From: G013214665 sp964649815
Lineage (GTDB): Bacteria > Pseudomonadota > Alphaproteobacteria > Rhodobacterales > Rhodobacteraceae
Length of the DNA stretch: 60,405 nt
Assembly: GCA_964649815.1 (NCBI GenBank)
Contig: CAZYQC010000013.1
Span: 1 to 60,405, forward strand
Direction: 5' to 3'
The notes under the pieces are model-generated. The model made no database searches. It was not told where the DNA came from and saw only the letters and a list, made by a program, of their open reading frames with translations. Below are positions 8,860 through 16,879 of this stretch, piece after piece. Positions within the stretch are counted from its first letter, which is position 1, and the number at the start of each line of letters is the position of its first letter. The position numbers and the translations under genes were made by a program.

Positions 8860-8883
8860 CAAAACGGGTGTTCAAAGTGCGCG

Positions 8884-9669
8884 TCAGGCCGCCGCAGCAA
8901 CCGCGCGCTTGGTCATCACGCCAACCAAATGCGCCCGATAGGCGCCTGTGCCGTGCAGATCGTTGATCATCCCATCCGCCGACAGGCTCAGGCCGTCAAT
9001 CGCCGAGGCGCTGAAATCAGACGACAAAGCCGCTTCCGCCTCGCTCCACCGAAAGACACCTTCCTCAGACGCCCCCGTCACGGCAACCCGCACAGCATCG
9101 GCGTATTGCGCAACAAAAACGCCCACCAAAGCAAAACGCGAGGCAGGTTGCACAAACTTCTGGTAATTGGACTTTTGCGGGATCGGAAAGGCCACGCCGG
9201 TCACGATCTCACCCTCATCCAGCGCCGTGGTGAACAGCCCTTGAAAGTAATCATCCGCCGGGATTTCGCGCGCGTTGGTCACAATCGTCGCCCCCGACCC
9301 CAGCGCCGCTGCCGGATAACAGGCCGCCGGGTCGTTGTTGGCCAAACTGCCCCCAATCGTGCCCCGATTGCGCACCGCCGGGTCGCCAATATGGCTCGCC
9401 AGCGCGGCCAGCCCGGGATAAGCCCCCGCCTCAGCTGCCACTGTCGCATGCGTTGTGCCGCCGCCGATTGTCATCACCCCATCAGCAGCCGACACGCCCT
9501 TCATCTCGGCAATCCCCGTAAGGCTCACCAAGGTCGACGGGCTCGCCAAGCGCTGCTTCAACGTCGGGATCAACGTCTGCCCACCACCCAAGGCCTGCGC
9601 CTCATCTGCGGCCAAAGCAGCCACCGCATCACTCACATTGCTTGGCTGTTCAAATTCAAAATTATACAT
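8884..9669 (-). CDS. coxM: CoxM-type FAD-binding subunit (xanthine dehydrogenase family subunit M)
   Basis: Medium, flavin-carrying subunit of a molybdenum hydroxylase; it takes electrons from the Fe-S subunit. The 261-residue protein contains the FAD pyrophosphate motifs ALGGGQTLIP near residue 29 and TIGGGTTHATV near 69, and GDPAVRNRGTIGGSLANNDP near 98. I start at ATG 9669 (MYNFEFEQPS) because AGGAGA precedes it at the right distance; the longer frame adds translated repeat sequence. It is the last gene of the leftward cluster and is followed by a terminator. Copy B of the interspersed element lies between coxL and coxM. Confidence 0.92.
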   Translation of the reverse strand: MYNFEFEQPSNVSDAVAALAADEAQALGGGQTLIPTLKQRLASPSTLVSLTGIAEMKGVSAADGVMTIGGGTTHATVAAEAGAYPGLAALASHIGDPAVRNRGTIGGSLANNDPAACYPAAALGSGATIVTNAREIPADDYFQGLFTTALDEGEIVTGVAFPIPQKSNYQKFVQPASRFALVGVFVAQYADAVRVAVTGASEEGVFRWSEAEAALSSDFSASAIDGLSLSADGMINDLHGTGAYRAHLVGVMTKRAVAAAA

Positions 9670-9699
9670 CTCGTTCTCCTGTGCACCCAGAAGCCTCAG

Positions 9700-9753
9700 C
9701 TTCTTTTGGCTCAAAATATCCTCGGGGGGAGTGGGCGGCAGACAGCCCCCCAC
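9700..9753 (+). repeat. Interspersed hairpin element, copy B
   Basis: This copy reads CTTCTTTTGG, then AAAATATCCTCGGGGG, followed by a diverged G/C-rich hairpin region with GTGGGCGG and CCCCCCAC. It fills the gap between coxL and coxM in the transcribed operon and is the most diverged of the four copies. Confidence 0.65.
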
Positions 9754-9771
9754 CTTGCCTGCGCGGCTCCT

Positions 9772-12135
9772 TTATCCGTTCATCGCCGCCCAAACGCGCG
9801 ACGGCGTCAAAGGCATGTCCACATGCGTGACATCCTTGCCCGCCGATTGAAGCGCATCCACAACCGCATTGACCACCGCCGGAGGCGAGCCAATGGCCCC
9901 TGCCTCCCCACAGCCTTTCACGCCCAATGGGTTATGCGTGCACGGTGTGGCACAGGAATGATCCACCTGATAAAACGGCACATCATCCGCCCGCGGCATC
10001 GCGTAATCCATATAGGATGCAGTCAAAAGCTGGCCGTCCTCGTCATAGGCACAGGTCTCAAGCAACGCCTGACCAATGCCTTGCGCCAACCCGCCATGCA
10101 CCTGACCAGAGACGATCATCGGGTTGATGATGTTGCCAAAGTCATCCGCCGCGGCAAAGCTCTCGATCGTGACCTTGCCCGTCTCGGGATCCACCTCAAC
10201 CTCACAGGCATAGGCGCCCGCTGGATAGGTAAAGTTCGCCGGATCGTAAAACGCCGTTTCCTCAAGCCCCGGCTCAATATCCTCAAGCGGATAATTATGC
10301 GGAACATAGGCCGCGAGGCAAACGTCGCCCCAAGCCACGGATTTGTCCGTCCCCGCAACCGAGAACGCCCCATCCTTCAGCTCGATATCCGCCTCCGAGG
10401 CTTCCATCAAATGCGCGGCGATCTTCTTGGTCTTGGCGATGATCTTCTCCGCCGCCCGCACCATCGCCGAGCCCCCGACCGCGATAGACCGCGACCCATA
10501 GGTGCCCATGCCCATCGGCGTGTTGGCCGTATCCCCATGCACGATTTCCACCATCGAGGCATCGATGCCGATCATTTCGGCAATCACCTGCGGAAAGGTC
10601 GTCTCATGCCCCTGACCGTGGCTGTGAGACCCCGTCATGACCACAAGCCCGCCCGTGGCGTTCACCCGAACCGTGGCACTCTCATAAAGGCCCGCACGCG
10701 CGCCCAATTGCCCCACCAGGTTCGACGGCGCAATCCCGCACGCCTCGATGTAGCAATTGACACCCAGGCCCCTCAACTTGCCCTTGGCCTCGCTGGCCGC
10801 CCGCCGCGCGGCAAAGCCGTCGCGGTCGATCATGCTTTCCAGCTTGTCCATCGTCGCGTTGTAGTCACCGGTGTCATATTCCACCGCAACAGGGGTCGCA
10901 TAAGGGAAATCTGTGATAAAGTTCTGCCGCCGCAAGGCCACCGGATCAACACCCAGCTCGCGCGCAGCTTTGTCAATCACCCGCTCCAACTGGAACGTCG
11001 CCTCAGGCCGCCCCGCACCGCGATAGGCATCCACTGGCACCGTGTTGGTAAAGACGGCTTTGACATTCACATAGATCAACGGCGTCTTGTAATTGCCCGC
11101 CATCAACGTCCCATGCAGCCACGTCGGAACCGATGGCGCAAAGGTCGACAGATACGCTCCCATATTCGCATGCGTTTCCGTGCGCAGAGCGGTAAAGTTG
11201 TTGTCGCCATCCAGGGCCAATTCAATGGTCGTCACATGGTCGCGCCCATGCGCATCCGACATGAACGCCTCCGAGCGTGACGATGTCCACTTGACCGGCT
11301 TGTTACACGCCTTGGCCGCAAAAGTACAAAACGCCTCTTCCGCATAATGGAAAATCTTCGTGCCAAACCCGCCGCCCACATCAGGCGCCACAACCCGCAG
11401 CTTGTGCTCAGGAATGCCCAGAACAAAGGCCCCCATCAACAGCCGGATCACATGCGGGTTCTGCGACGTCGTATACAGCGTCGAAGAATCATCATGCCGG
11501 CTGTAATCGCCAACCGCCACACGTGGCTCCATCGGATTGGCAATCAGACGGTTGTTGACCAATTCCAACGTCGTCACATGCGCCGCATTGGCAAAGGCCT
11601 CATCAACCGCCGCCTTGTTTTCTTCTACAAAACCCCAGTCATAACACAGGTTCGACGTCAGATCGTCATGCACCTTGGTCGCGCCATCCGCCAAGGCCGC
11701 CTTCATATCCACAACCGCTGGCAACTCGTTGATATCCAACTCAATCGCCTCAGCCGCATCGCGCGCATTCGACAGCGTGTCCGCCACAACCGCCGCAACA
11801 ATCTCGCCCACATGGCGCACTTTGCCCTGCGCGATGATCGGATGCGCTGGCTCTTGCATCGGCTCGCCGTGCCGGTCGGTCACCTGCCAACCGCAGGGGA
11901 TCCCGCCAACACCTTCGAAATCAGCGCCCGTGAACACGCGCACCACGCCCGGCATTGCCGCCGCTGCGGTTGTGTCAAGCTTTGCAATCGTGCCATGCGC
12001 CACGTCCGAGCGCAGGAAATACACATGCGCCTGGCCGTGAATGTTGATGTCATCCGTATAATTCCCGGTTCCCGTCAGAAACCGGATGTCTTCACGGCGC
12101 TTATCACTTGCGCCGATGCCATTGTCCTTCGGCAT
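9772..12135 (-). CDS. coxL: CoxL-type molybdopterin subunit, form II (AYRGAGR)
   Basis: Large molybdopterin-cytosine-dinucleotide subunit of the xanthine dehydrogenase/CO dehydrogenase family, 787 residues. The active-site loop is AYRGAGR (residues 370-376). Form I enzymes that oxidise CO carry AYxCSFR, so this is the form II class, whose physiological substrate is not settled. GGFGTKIFHYAEEAF near residue 257, GSHSHGQGHETTF near 505 and GVKGCGEAGAIGSPPAVVNAV with its catalytic glutamate near 745 are the other cofactor motifs. ATG 12135 has GGGAGGA six bases upstream; the in-frame TTG at 12150 is part of that site. Order S-L-M without coxD/E/G also argues against a dedicated CO-oxidising operon. 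Confidence 0.93.
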   Translation of the reverse strand: MPKDNGIGASDKRREDIRFLTGTGNYTDDINIHGQAHVYFLRSDVAHGTIAKLDTTAAAAMPGVVRVFTGADFEGVGGIPCGWQVTDRHGEPMQEPAHPIIAQGKVRHVGEIVAAVVADTLSNARDAAEAIELDINELPAVVDMKAALADGATKVHDDLTSNLCYDWGFVEENKAAVDEAFANAAHVTTLELVNNRLIANPMEPRVAVGDYSRHDDSSTLYTTSQNPHVIRLLMGAFVLGIPEHKLRVVAPDVGGGFGTKIFHYAEEAFCTFAAKACNKPVKWTSSRSEAFMSDAHGRDHVTTIELALDGDNNFTALRTETHANMGAYLSTFAPSVPTWLHGTLMAGNYKTPLIYVNVKAVFTNTVPVDAYRGAGRPEATFQLERVIDKAARELGVDPVALRRQNFITDFPYATPVAVEYDTGDYNATMDKLESMIDRDGFAARRAASEAKGKLRGLGVNCYIEACGIAPSNLVGQLGARAGLYESATVRVNATGGLVVMTGSHSHGQGHETTFPQVIAEMIGIDASMVEIVHGDTANTPMGMGTYGSRSIAVGGSAMVRAAEKIIAKTKKIAAHLMEASEADIELKDGAFSVAGTDKSVAWGDVCLAAYVPHNYPLEDIEPGLEETAFYDPANFTYPAGAYACEVEVDPETGKVTIESFAAADDFGNIINPMIVSGQVHGGLAQGIGQALLETCAYDEDGQLLTASYMDYAMPRADDVPFYQVDHSCATPCTHNPLGVKGCGEAGAIGSPPAVVNAVVDALQSAGKDVTHVDMPLTPSRVWAAMNG

Positions 12136-12166
12136 TCTTATTCCTCCCAAATCAGCGCGCCTGCCC

Positions 12167-12213
12167 CTTCTTTTGGAGTGAAATACTCCGGGGGTGCGGG
12201 GGCTGGCCCCCGC
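12167..12213 (+). repeat. Interspersed hairpin element, copy C (full)
   Basis: The copy reads CTTCTTTTGG, AGTG, AAATACTCC, GGGGGT, then a hairpin GCGGGGGC (12196-12203) with GCCCCCGC (12206-12213). It matches the reverse complement of 31323-31369 at all but a few positions. A second small hairpin (GCGGGGAC/GTCCCCGC) follows before coxS. It lies between coxS and coxL in the operon. Confidence 0.85.
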
Positions 12214-12252
12214 GACGCTTATGCGGGGACAGGTCCCCGCGGCGCTTGTCGC

Positions 12253-12738
12253 TTATTCCGCAGCGATCGCGGTGACGTCCTGACCGGACGCAGCCATGAT
12301 GGCTTTGACGATGTTGTGATACCCGGTGCAGCGGCAAATATTGCCCTCCAGATAATCCCGCACCTCTTGTTCCGTGGGCTTTGGATTCTCTTTCAGCAAG
12401 GCCGCCGCCGACATTACCATGCCGGGCGTGCAAAATCCGCATTGCAGGCCGTGGTGGTCCTGAAATGCCTGCTGGATCACATTGAGCGAGCCATCGGCAT
12501 TGGCCATGCCTTCAATCGTGCTGACCTCGGCCCCATTGGCTTCAGCGGCCAGCATGGTGCATGATTTCACCGCTTCACCGTTGACATGCACGACACAGGC
12601 CCCGCATTGCGAGGTGTCGCAGCCCACATGGGTGCCGGTCAGTTGCAAATGATCCCGCAAAAAGGATGACAAAAGCGTGCGGCCTTCGACATCACCGGAT
12701 GCGGGGGTGCCGTTCACAGTCATCGAGACCTGTGTCAT
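12253..12738 (-). CDS. coxS: CoxS-type [2Fe-2S] subunit
   Basis: Small electron-transfer subunit of the molybdenum hydroxylase encoded by the next two genes. The 161-residue protein has the plant-ferredoxin-type cluster motif GCDTSQCGACVV near residue 39 with its fourth cysteine in VKSCTML, and the second, family-specific cluster CGFCTPG near 101 and NICRCTGY near 135. These two clusters carry electrons from the molybdenum centre to FAD. It is the first gene of the S-L-M unit; the 155 bp before it (12739-12893) is where its promoter should be and contains an inverted repeat. Confidence 0.94.
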   Translation of the reverse strand: MTQVSMTVNGTPASGDVEGRTLLSSFLRDHLQLTGTHVGCDTSQCGACVVHVNGEAVKSCTMLAAEANGAEVSTIEGMANADGSLNVIQQAFQDHHGLQCGFCTPGMVMSAAALLKENPKPTEQEVRDYLEGNICRCTGYHNIVKAIMAASGQDVTAIAAE

Positions 12739-12812
12739 GGCGTCCTCCCTATCTTGGTTTTTATATCATTGGGCCGAGTTAAGCATGCCGCGTCTGGCTT
12801 GAGAACCAAAAA

Positions 12813-12830
12813 TCTCGTCACGATGCGAGA
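12813..12830. promoter_or_regulatory. Inverted repeat upstream of coxS
   Basis: TCTCG (12813-12817) and CGAGA (12826-12830) form an inverted repeat with an 8-bp spacer, 75 bp upstream of the coxS start, in the 155-bp interval that separates coxS from the molybdopterin-binding protein gene. It may be an operator; nothing else identifies a regulator. Confidence 0.3.
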
Positions 12831-12893
12831 AACTGCACAAGCTGCATTTTTCAATTGGCGCGGGGGCTTAGGCGTGCGGTTGCACGCGCCAGC

Positions 12894-13901
12894 CTAGGTT
12901 CGCGCAGGACGCTCCCTGCGGGGGCGCGGGCGGGTCGGGATTTCCTTGAGCAATCCACCCGCCCCCATCGCCGAAATATCCGCCTGGGTCACATCCCTGC
13001 CGCAGATCAAACGCTCTGTGACCCAATCCGCTCCATTAAGCGCGGGCGACCGGGCGCATCCCGGCAGGCCGATGACCGGCTTGGCACCCAACCAGCCAAA
13101 AAACAGCAGATTGCCCGGATCCACGGGCATGCCAAACGCCTCGACCTGCCCACCTGCCGCCCGCAAGGCCGCTGGTGCCACATCGGCAATATCCGAGGTG
13201 GCCGAAGCCGTGAGGATAAAGACCACCGCGCCCGGAGCGGCCGCAATAGCTTCGGCGAGCGCGGCGCTGCAATGGGCGACATGCACCGGCGGTGTCAGAT
13301 CCACATCCAGGCGGCTCAGACGCTCTTGCATGGCCGCGCGTCCCTTGGGACCGTGTTCCGTCTCGGGGACATGGGTTTCGATCAAAGTGGCGCTGGAAAA
13401 GCGCGGGCGATCAATGCCGATGGCGCCGGCCACATCCGCGCAAGCGTTGTCCAGCGAGGCCTGCGACACCGCATAGGAAATGATCTTGATCGTTCCCAGC
13501 ATTGTGCCGGGATCGACACGGGTGGCATCAGCCAAGGTCGCCAGCGTGATCATCGGATCAATGGCGTTCAGCGCCCCGATCCGTGCGGCGTCAATGCGCA
13601 CAATGCCGGGGCCTGTTGCATAAAGGTTCACGCGCCCTGCGCCTGCGCCGGTGATGCGCACGCCAAGTGCCGCAGGATCCGGGGCCAGCGCTTGGGCCAA
13701 TTGCGCTGCGGCTGCGTTTTCCTCGATATCTCCGGGCTCTAGCCGCGCAACCGTTACCTCTTGCACGCCTGCGGCTTGCAACCGCGCAACATGCTCTGCG
13801 CTCAGATGCGTCCCCTTGGCGAGCCGATCAGGCCCCAGCCTGAGCGAATGCGCCAGGATCGTGCCTTGGGCCGTGGCCGTTGGAACGGCTCCGAAAATCA
13901 T
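12894..13901 (-). CDS. Molybdopterin-binding protein (MoeA/Mog-like), lacking the MocA domain
   Basis: A 335-residue protein of the molybdopterin-binding type that accompanies Mo-hydroxylases and is thought to hold or process the cofactor before insertion. Visible features are the N-terminal segment GTILAHSLRLGPDRLAKG, the middle ARLEPGDIEENAAA, and a Mog-like core VVFILTASATSDIADVAPAAL with PGNLLFFGWLGAKPVIGLPG near residue 260. In many alphaproteobacteria this part is fused to a MocA-like nucleotidyltransferase; here the protein ends RPRRERPART at the usual junction and only 155 bp precede coxS. It overlaps xdhC by ATGA, so the two are translationally coupled. Confidence 0.82.
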   Translation of the reverse strand: MIFGAVPTATAQGTILAHSLRLGPDRLAKGTHLSAEHVARLQAAGVQEVTVARLEPGDIEENAAAAQLAQALAPDPAALGVRITGAGAGRVNLYATGPGIVRIDAARIGALNAIDPMITLATLADATRVDPGTMLGTIKIISYAVSQASLDNACADVAGAIGIDRPRFSSATLIETHVPETEHGPKGRAAMQERLSRLDVDLTPPVHVAHCSAALAEAIAAAPGAVVFILTASATSDIADVAPAALRAAGGQVEAFGMPVDPGNLLFFGWLGAKPVIGLPGCARSPALNGADWVTERLICGRDVTQADISAMGAGGLLKEIPTRPRPRRERPART

Positions 13902-14866
13902 GGGGCCTTGCGCAGCGTGTGCAGCATCTCTGCCAGAATGCTGACGGCGATTTCCTGCGGGCTCGCTGCACCGATATCAAGGCCTATGGGGCCGTTGATG
14001 CGGGCGATGGCGTCGGGGTCAAAGCCTGCCTCCGCCAGACGATCCACCCGTTTGGCATGGGTCCGCTTTGAGCCCAATGCGCCAATGTAGAAACAGTCCG
14101 ATTTAAGCGCCAGATGCAGAGCCGGGTCATCCAGTTTGGGGTCGTGGGTCAGCAAGACCAACGCGGTGCGCGCGTCCAGACCAACCTGGGCCAGCGCATC
14201 ATCGGGCCAATCGTTCACAATCTCTTCGCCGGGAAAGCGCGCCTGGGACCCAAAGGCCCCGCGCGGATCGATGACAACCGGATCAAACCCCGCAATGCGC
14301 GCCATCGGCACCAGCGCCTGCGCGATATGCACCGCCCCGACAATGGCCAGCCGCAACGGCGGGTTGTGAACGGCCACAAAGGTCACGCCATCCTCTTCAA
14401 AGCCAGAGCGATCCGCGGCAAATCGGGCGGCATGCCCCTCGGCGCTGATACTGCGGGTCCAGGTCTGGGTGTTCACCTCATAGGCCAGACGCGCGCGCGT
14501 GGATCGCGCGGCCACCAAAGCGTCAAGCATCTCGACCGGCATCGCGCTGCCGATGGGCTCGACCAGAACCCGGATCGTGCCGCCGCATGCCAGACCCACC
14601 GCAAAGGCATCGCCGTCGCTGACGCCGTATTCCAAAAGGCACGGGGCACCCTTTTCGATGGCGTCGGTCGCTTCTAACACGACCGCCCCCTCGACACAGC
14701 CGCCCGAGACAGAACCTTGCATTTCGCCATCGCCAGAGACGACCAATTGTGCGCCCACGCGGCGCGGCGCGCTGCCCCAGGTGTCCACAACCGTGGCCAA
14801 AGCGGCCCCTCGGCCCGCGTTGTGCCAATCCAGCGCCAGTTCGGGTGCGTTTTCGAAAGGGTCCAT
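13898..14866 (-). CDS. XdhC/CoxI family Mo-hydroxylase maturation protein
   Basis: XdhC proteins bind the molybdenum cofactor, protect it and support its sulfuration before delivery to the apo-hydroxylase. The 322-residue sequence has the family opening ATVVDTWGSAPRRVGAQLVV near residue 24 and GSVSGGCVEGAVV near 51, then a Rossmann-like C-terminal domain (LAIVGAVHIAQALVPMA near 172; GALGSKRTHAKR near 262). It begins the leftward cluster that ends with coxM. Regulation is unknown; the 159-bp gap to the divergent bolA gene must hold promoters for both directions. Confidence 0.9.
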   Translation of the reverse strand: MDPFENAPELALDWHNAGRGAALATVVDTWGSAPRRVGAQLVVSGDGEMQGSVSGGCVEGAVVLEATDAIEKGAPCLLEYGVSDGDAFAVGLACGGTIRVLVEPIGSAMPVEMLDALVAARSTRARLAYEVNTQTWTRSISAEGHAARFAADRSGFEEDGVTFVAVHNPPLRLAIVGAVHIAQALVPMARIAGFDPVVIDPRGAFGSQARFPGEEIVNDWPDDALAQVGLDARTALVLLTHDPKLDDPALHLALKSDCFYIGALGSKRTHAKRVDRLAEAGFDPDAIARINGPIGLDIGAASPQEIAVSILAEMLHTLRKAP

Positions 14867-15025
14867 CCGGGCTGTGCCTTTTGTCTCAGATCAGAGCCAA
14901 AACGAAGCACAGCGCAAGACAAGGTGCAATGGGCCATCCAACAGACCGCTGGCGACTTGCAGCCCGGGGGCGCGCGGCCTACATTTCGCAAAAGCCTTCA
15001 CAGACGCCAAAGGAATGTCGCCCCA

Positions 15026-15271
15026 ATGCCGATGCAAGCCCAAGAGATCGAAGACCTGATCCGCGCCTCTTTCCCTGAGGCCCAGATCACCATTACAGAT
15101 CTCGCAGGGGACGGAAACCATTACGCGGCCGAGGTGATCGACGCCTCATTTGCCGGGAAAAACCGGGTGCAACAGCAGCGCGCCGTTTATGCCGCCTTGC
15201 AGGGCAAGATGGACGGCAGCCACGGCGAGCTGCACGCGCTTGCCCTAACAACCAAGGCGCCGCCTGAATGA
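15026..15271 (+). CDS. bolA: BolA family protein
   Basis: BolA-like proteins pair with monothiol glutaredoxins to bind and transfer [2Fe-2S] clusters and heme-linked iron signals. The 81-residue protein has the invariant GDGNHYAAEVIDASFAGKNRVQQQRAVYAAL block near residue 25 (given here only in part as GDGNHYAAEV and FAGKNRVQQQRAVY) and the LHALALTTKAP end. ATG 15026 has AAAGGA ten bases before it; the second ATG at 15032 is too far. grxD lies 420 bp downstream in the same unit, the expected partner. The stop overlaps the next small gene by ATGA. Confidence 0.92.
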   Translation: MPMQAQEIEDLIRASFPEAQITITDLAGDGNHYAAEVIDASFAGKNRVQQQRAVYAALQGKMDGSHGELHALALTTKAPPE

Positions 15272-15516
15272 ATTGGGAAGCGGTCCTTCTTTTGTCGTTG
15301 CTGGTCTTGCTTGTTGCCGGGCTACGCGCGCGGCAGTCTTTGCGCCATACCAAAGACACCGAGCGCGGCAGCCCGCCGGGCAAAGGCTATCACACGATTG
15401 ATGCCTCTTACGCCTCTGGCGCTGGCGGTGGCGGCCAGGTGATGCATTACAAAGTCCCCCGCGATCCACAGGAATACGCAAAACACTTTGTGCCCAAAGA
15501 CCGGAGCGACAGATGA
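15268..15516 (+). CDS. Small single-pass membrane protein between bolA and grxD
   Basis: An 82-residue protein I cannot assign. Residues 4-19 (EAVLLLSLLVLLVAGL) form one transmembrane helix, followed by an arginine-rich cytoplasmic-type flank (RARQSLRHTK), a Gly/Ser-rich linker (YASGAGGGGQ) and a conserved-looking tail (VMHYKVPRDPQEYAKHFVPKD). The start overlaps the bolA stop (ATGA), and the stop overlaps the next 38-codon gene by ATGA, so the three are translationally coupled. Confidence 0.75.
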   Translation: MNWEAVLLLSLLVLLVAGLRARQSLRHTKDTERGSPPGKGYHTIDASYASGAGGGGQVMHYKVPRDPQEYAKHFVPKDRSDR

Positions 15517-15629
15517 CGGCACCTTCTCTTTCGGCCATTGTGCTTGCCGCCGGGCTCTTTGCCGCCATGCTGGCGATCCGCTATCTGGTGCGCAAACGCT
15601 TTGACCAAAGCCAAAAGACCAAACACTAG
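15513..15629 (+). CDS. 38-residue membrane micropeptide
   Basis: A very short reading frame starting on the ATGA that ends the previous gene and running to TAG at 15627. The product, beginning MTAPSLSAIVLAAG, has one hydrophobic helix (about residues 7-25) and a strongly basic tail (RKRFDQSQKTKH). The exact 4-bp overlap on both this and the preceding gene, the clean membrane-helix composition and its place inside the bolA-grxD unit support that it is translated. Function unknown. Confidence 0.62.
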   Translation: MTAPSLSAIVLAAGLFAAMLAIRYLVRKRFDQSQKTKH

Positions 15630-15691
15630 CGGCCCTGCCCCCGCGCGGGCCGCTCCATGAAACCGAGACACTCCAAATCAAAGGCAAAGAA

Positions 15692-16066
15692 ATGACCGAC
15701 ATCGTCGCCGAAGCCAAAACGCAAATCGAAGAGACCGTCAAAGCCAACGACGTGGTTTTGTACATGAAAGGCACCAAAACCATGCCACAATGCGGCTTTT
15801 CCAGCCGCGTGGCGGGCGTGCTGAACTACATGGGCGTTGATTATACCGATGTGAACGTCTTGGCGGACGAAGGTATCCGCCAGGGCATCAAGGAATATTC
15901 TGATTGGCCGACCATCCCGCAACTCTACATCAAAGGAGAGTTCGTGGGCGGCTGCGATATCATCACCGAGATGACGCTGTCGGGCGAATTGGACACCATG
16001 TTCGACGACAACGGCGTCGGCTATGACAAAGACGCCGCCAATAAAATTCGCGAAGCGAACGGCTGA
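15692..16066 (+). CDS. grxD: Monothiol glutaredoxin GrxD (Grx4)
   Basis: Binds a [2Fe-2S] cluster with glutathione and hands it to acceptor proteins, often with BolA. The 124-residue protein has the monothiol CGFS site (MPQCGFSSRV near residue 33), the WPTIPQLYIKGEFVGG block near 72, with TIP and GGCD as glutathione-binding elements, and a usual family length. ATG 15692 follows AAAGGCAAAGAA. It shares a transcription unit with bolA 420 bp upstream, the functional partner. Confidence 0.95.
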   Translation: MTDIVAEAKTQIEETVKANDVVLYMKGTKTMPQCGFSSRVAGVLNYMGVDYTDVNVLADEGIRQGIKEYSDWPTIPQLYIKGEFVGGCDIITEMTLSGELDTMFDDNGVGYDKDAANKIREANG

Positions 16067-16076
16067 TCTGACGGCC

Positions 16077-16490
16077 ATGCCACCAGTGCGTGCGGTTGTC
16101 CCCGCAGCGATGCGAGACCTCTATCACGAGGTCAAAATGTCCCCCGCCATCGTGTCGGGGGACCATGTGTTTTTGACGGGCGTAACAGGTGCGGGGCCGG
16201 ACGGCGTGATGCCCGATGATCTGGAAACCCAATTCCGCGCGGTCTTTGACAAGATCGTCTTTTTGTTAGACCAGGCGGGTCTCAGCCCGCGCGCGGTGGT
16301 CGAGATGACATCCTATCACGTTGGGCTGCGCGATCACTTTGATCTCTTTTCCGCAGTGCGCGCAGACTACGTGGGCGACCCTTATCCCGCCTGGACCGCG
16401 GTCGAAGTCGCGGGCCTGCGGCGGCCGGGCGCCTGTGTCGAGGTGCGCGTCGTGGCCAACGCGGCGGTCACAAAGACCGCCCCGCGTTAA
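16077..16490 (+). CDS. Rid family (YjgF/YER057c/UK114) protein lacking the catalytic Arg
   Basis: A 137-residue Rid-fold protein. The core AIVSGDHVFLTGVTG and the C-terminal PYPAWTAVEVAGLRRPG, VEVRVVA are recognisable. In active RidA imine deaminases the equivalent of PAWTAVEV reads PARxxVEV, and that arginine is required; here it is tryptophan, so imine hydrolysis is doubtful. I prefer ATG 16077; an upstream in-frame ATG at 16023 would overlap grxD by 44 bp. The stop TAA is shared in palindromic fashion with the convergent zapA stop (TTAA at 16487-16490). Confidence 0.8.
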   Translation: MPPVRAVVPAAMRDLYHEVKMSPAIVSGDHVFLTGVTGAGPDGVMPDDLETQFRAVFDKIVFLLDQAGLSPRAVVEMTSYHVGLRDHFDLFSAVRADYVGDPYPAWTAVEVAGLRRPGACVEVRVVANAAVTKTAPR

Positions 16491-16879
16491 CCGGCTTTTT
16501 CTTCGATTTCGGCTGCGACCGCTTCGGCACGGGCGGCGAGTTCGGCCAAAGTGTCCGTGACATGCGCGGGCACAACAGGGATCTCGACACGCTCGGGCTC
16601 GGCCGCGGCGGCATTGCGCAAGCCCTCGATCTCGGCGTCGCGCTCGGCCAGTTGCGCCTGAACCTCTGCGATGCGGTCTTCGACGCTGGCTGTTTTGTCG
16701 GCAAGCATAAGTCCCGCCATCAAAAGCATCCGCGCCTCGGGAACGCGACCGACCTGTTCAACCAACACCTGCGCTTCGTCGTCCAACATCTTGGCTGCGG
16801 CCTGCAAATACGGCTCTTCGCCGTCCTGACAAGAGACGCCAAAGGTGCGCCCGCCAATGGAAATCGTGACTTCAGGCAT
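16487..16879 (-). CDS. zapA: Cell division protein ZapA
   Basis: ZapA crosslinks FtsZ filaments at the Z-ring. The 130-residue protein has the N-terminal ZapA head (PEVTISIGGRTFGVSCQDGEE, with YLQAAAKMLDDEA after it) and a long coiled coil (about residues 60-128: SVEDRIAEVQAQLAERDAEIE). Its start overlaps the stop of the upstream coiled-coil gene by 8 bp. It lies convergent with the Rid gene and upstream of transketolase in the opposite orientation, a usual Rhodobacterales context. Confidence 0.9.
   Translation of the reverse strand: MPEVTISIGGRTFGVSCQDGEEPYLQAAAKMLDDEAQVLVEQVGRVPEARMLLMAGLMLADKTASVEDRIAEVQAQLAERDAEIEGLRNAAAAEPERVEIPVVPAHVTDTLAELAARAEAVAAEIEEKAG

Noticed and set aside
8737..11280. 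847-codon rightward open frame opposite coxM and coxL
   Set aside because: It is the reverse-strand shadow of GC-rich coding DNA; its product is Arg/His-rich without domains, while the leftward frames are clear Cox subunits.
12894..13901. Frameshift that would hide a MocA domain behind the molybdopterin-binding protein
   Set aside because: Only 155 bp separate it from coxS, too little for a nucleotidyltransferase domain in any frame.
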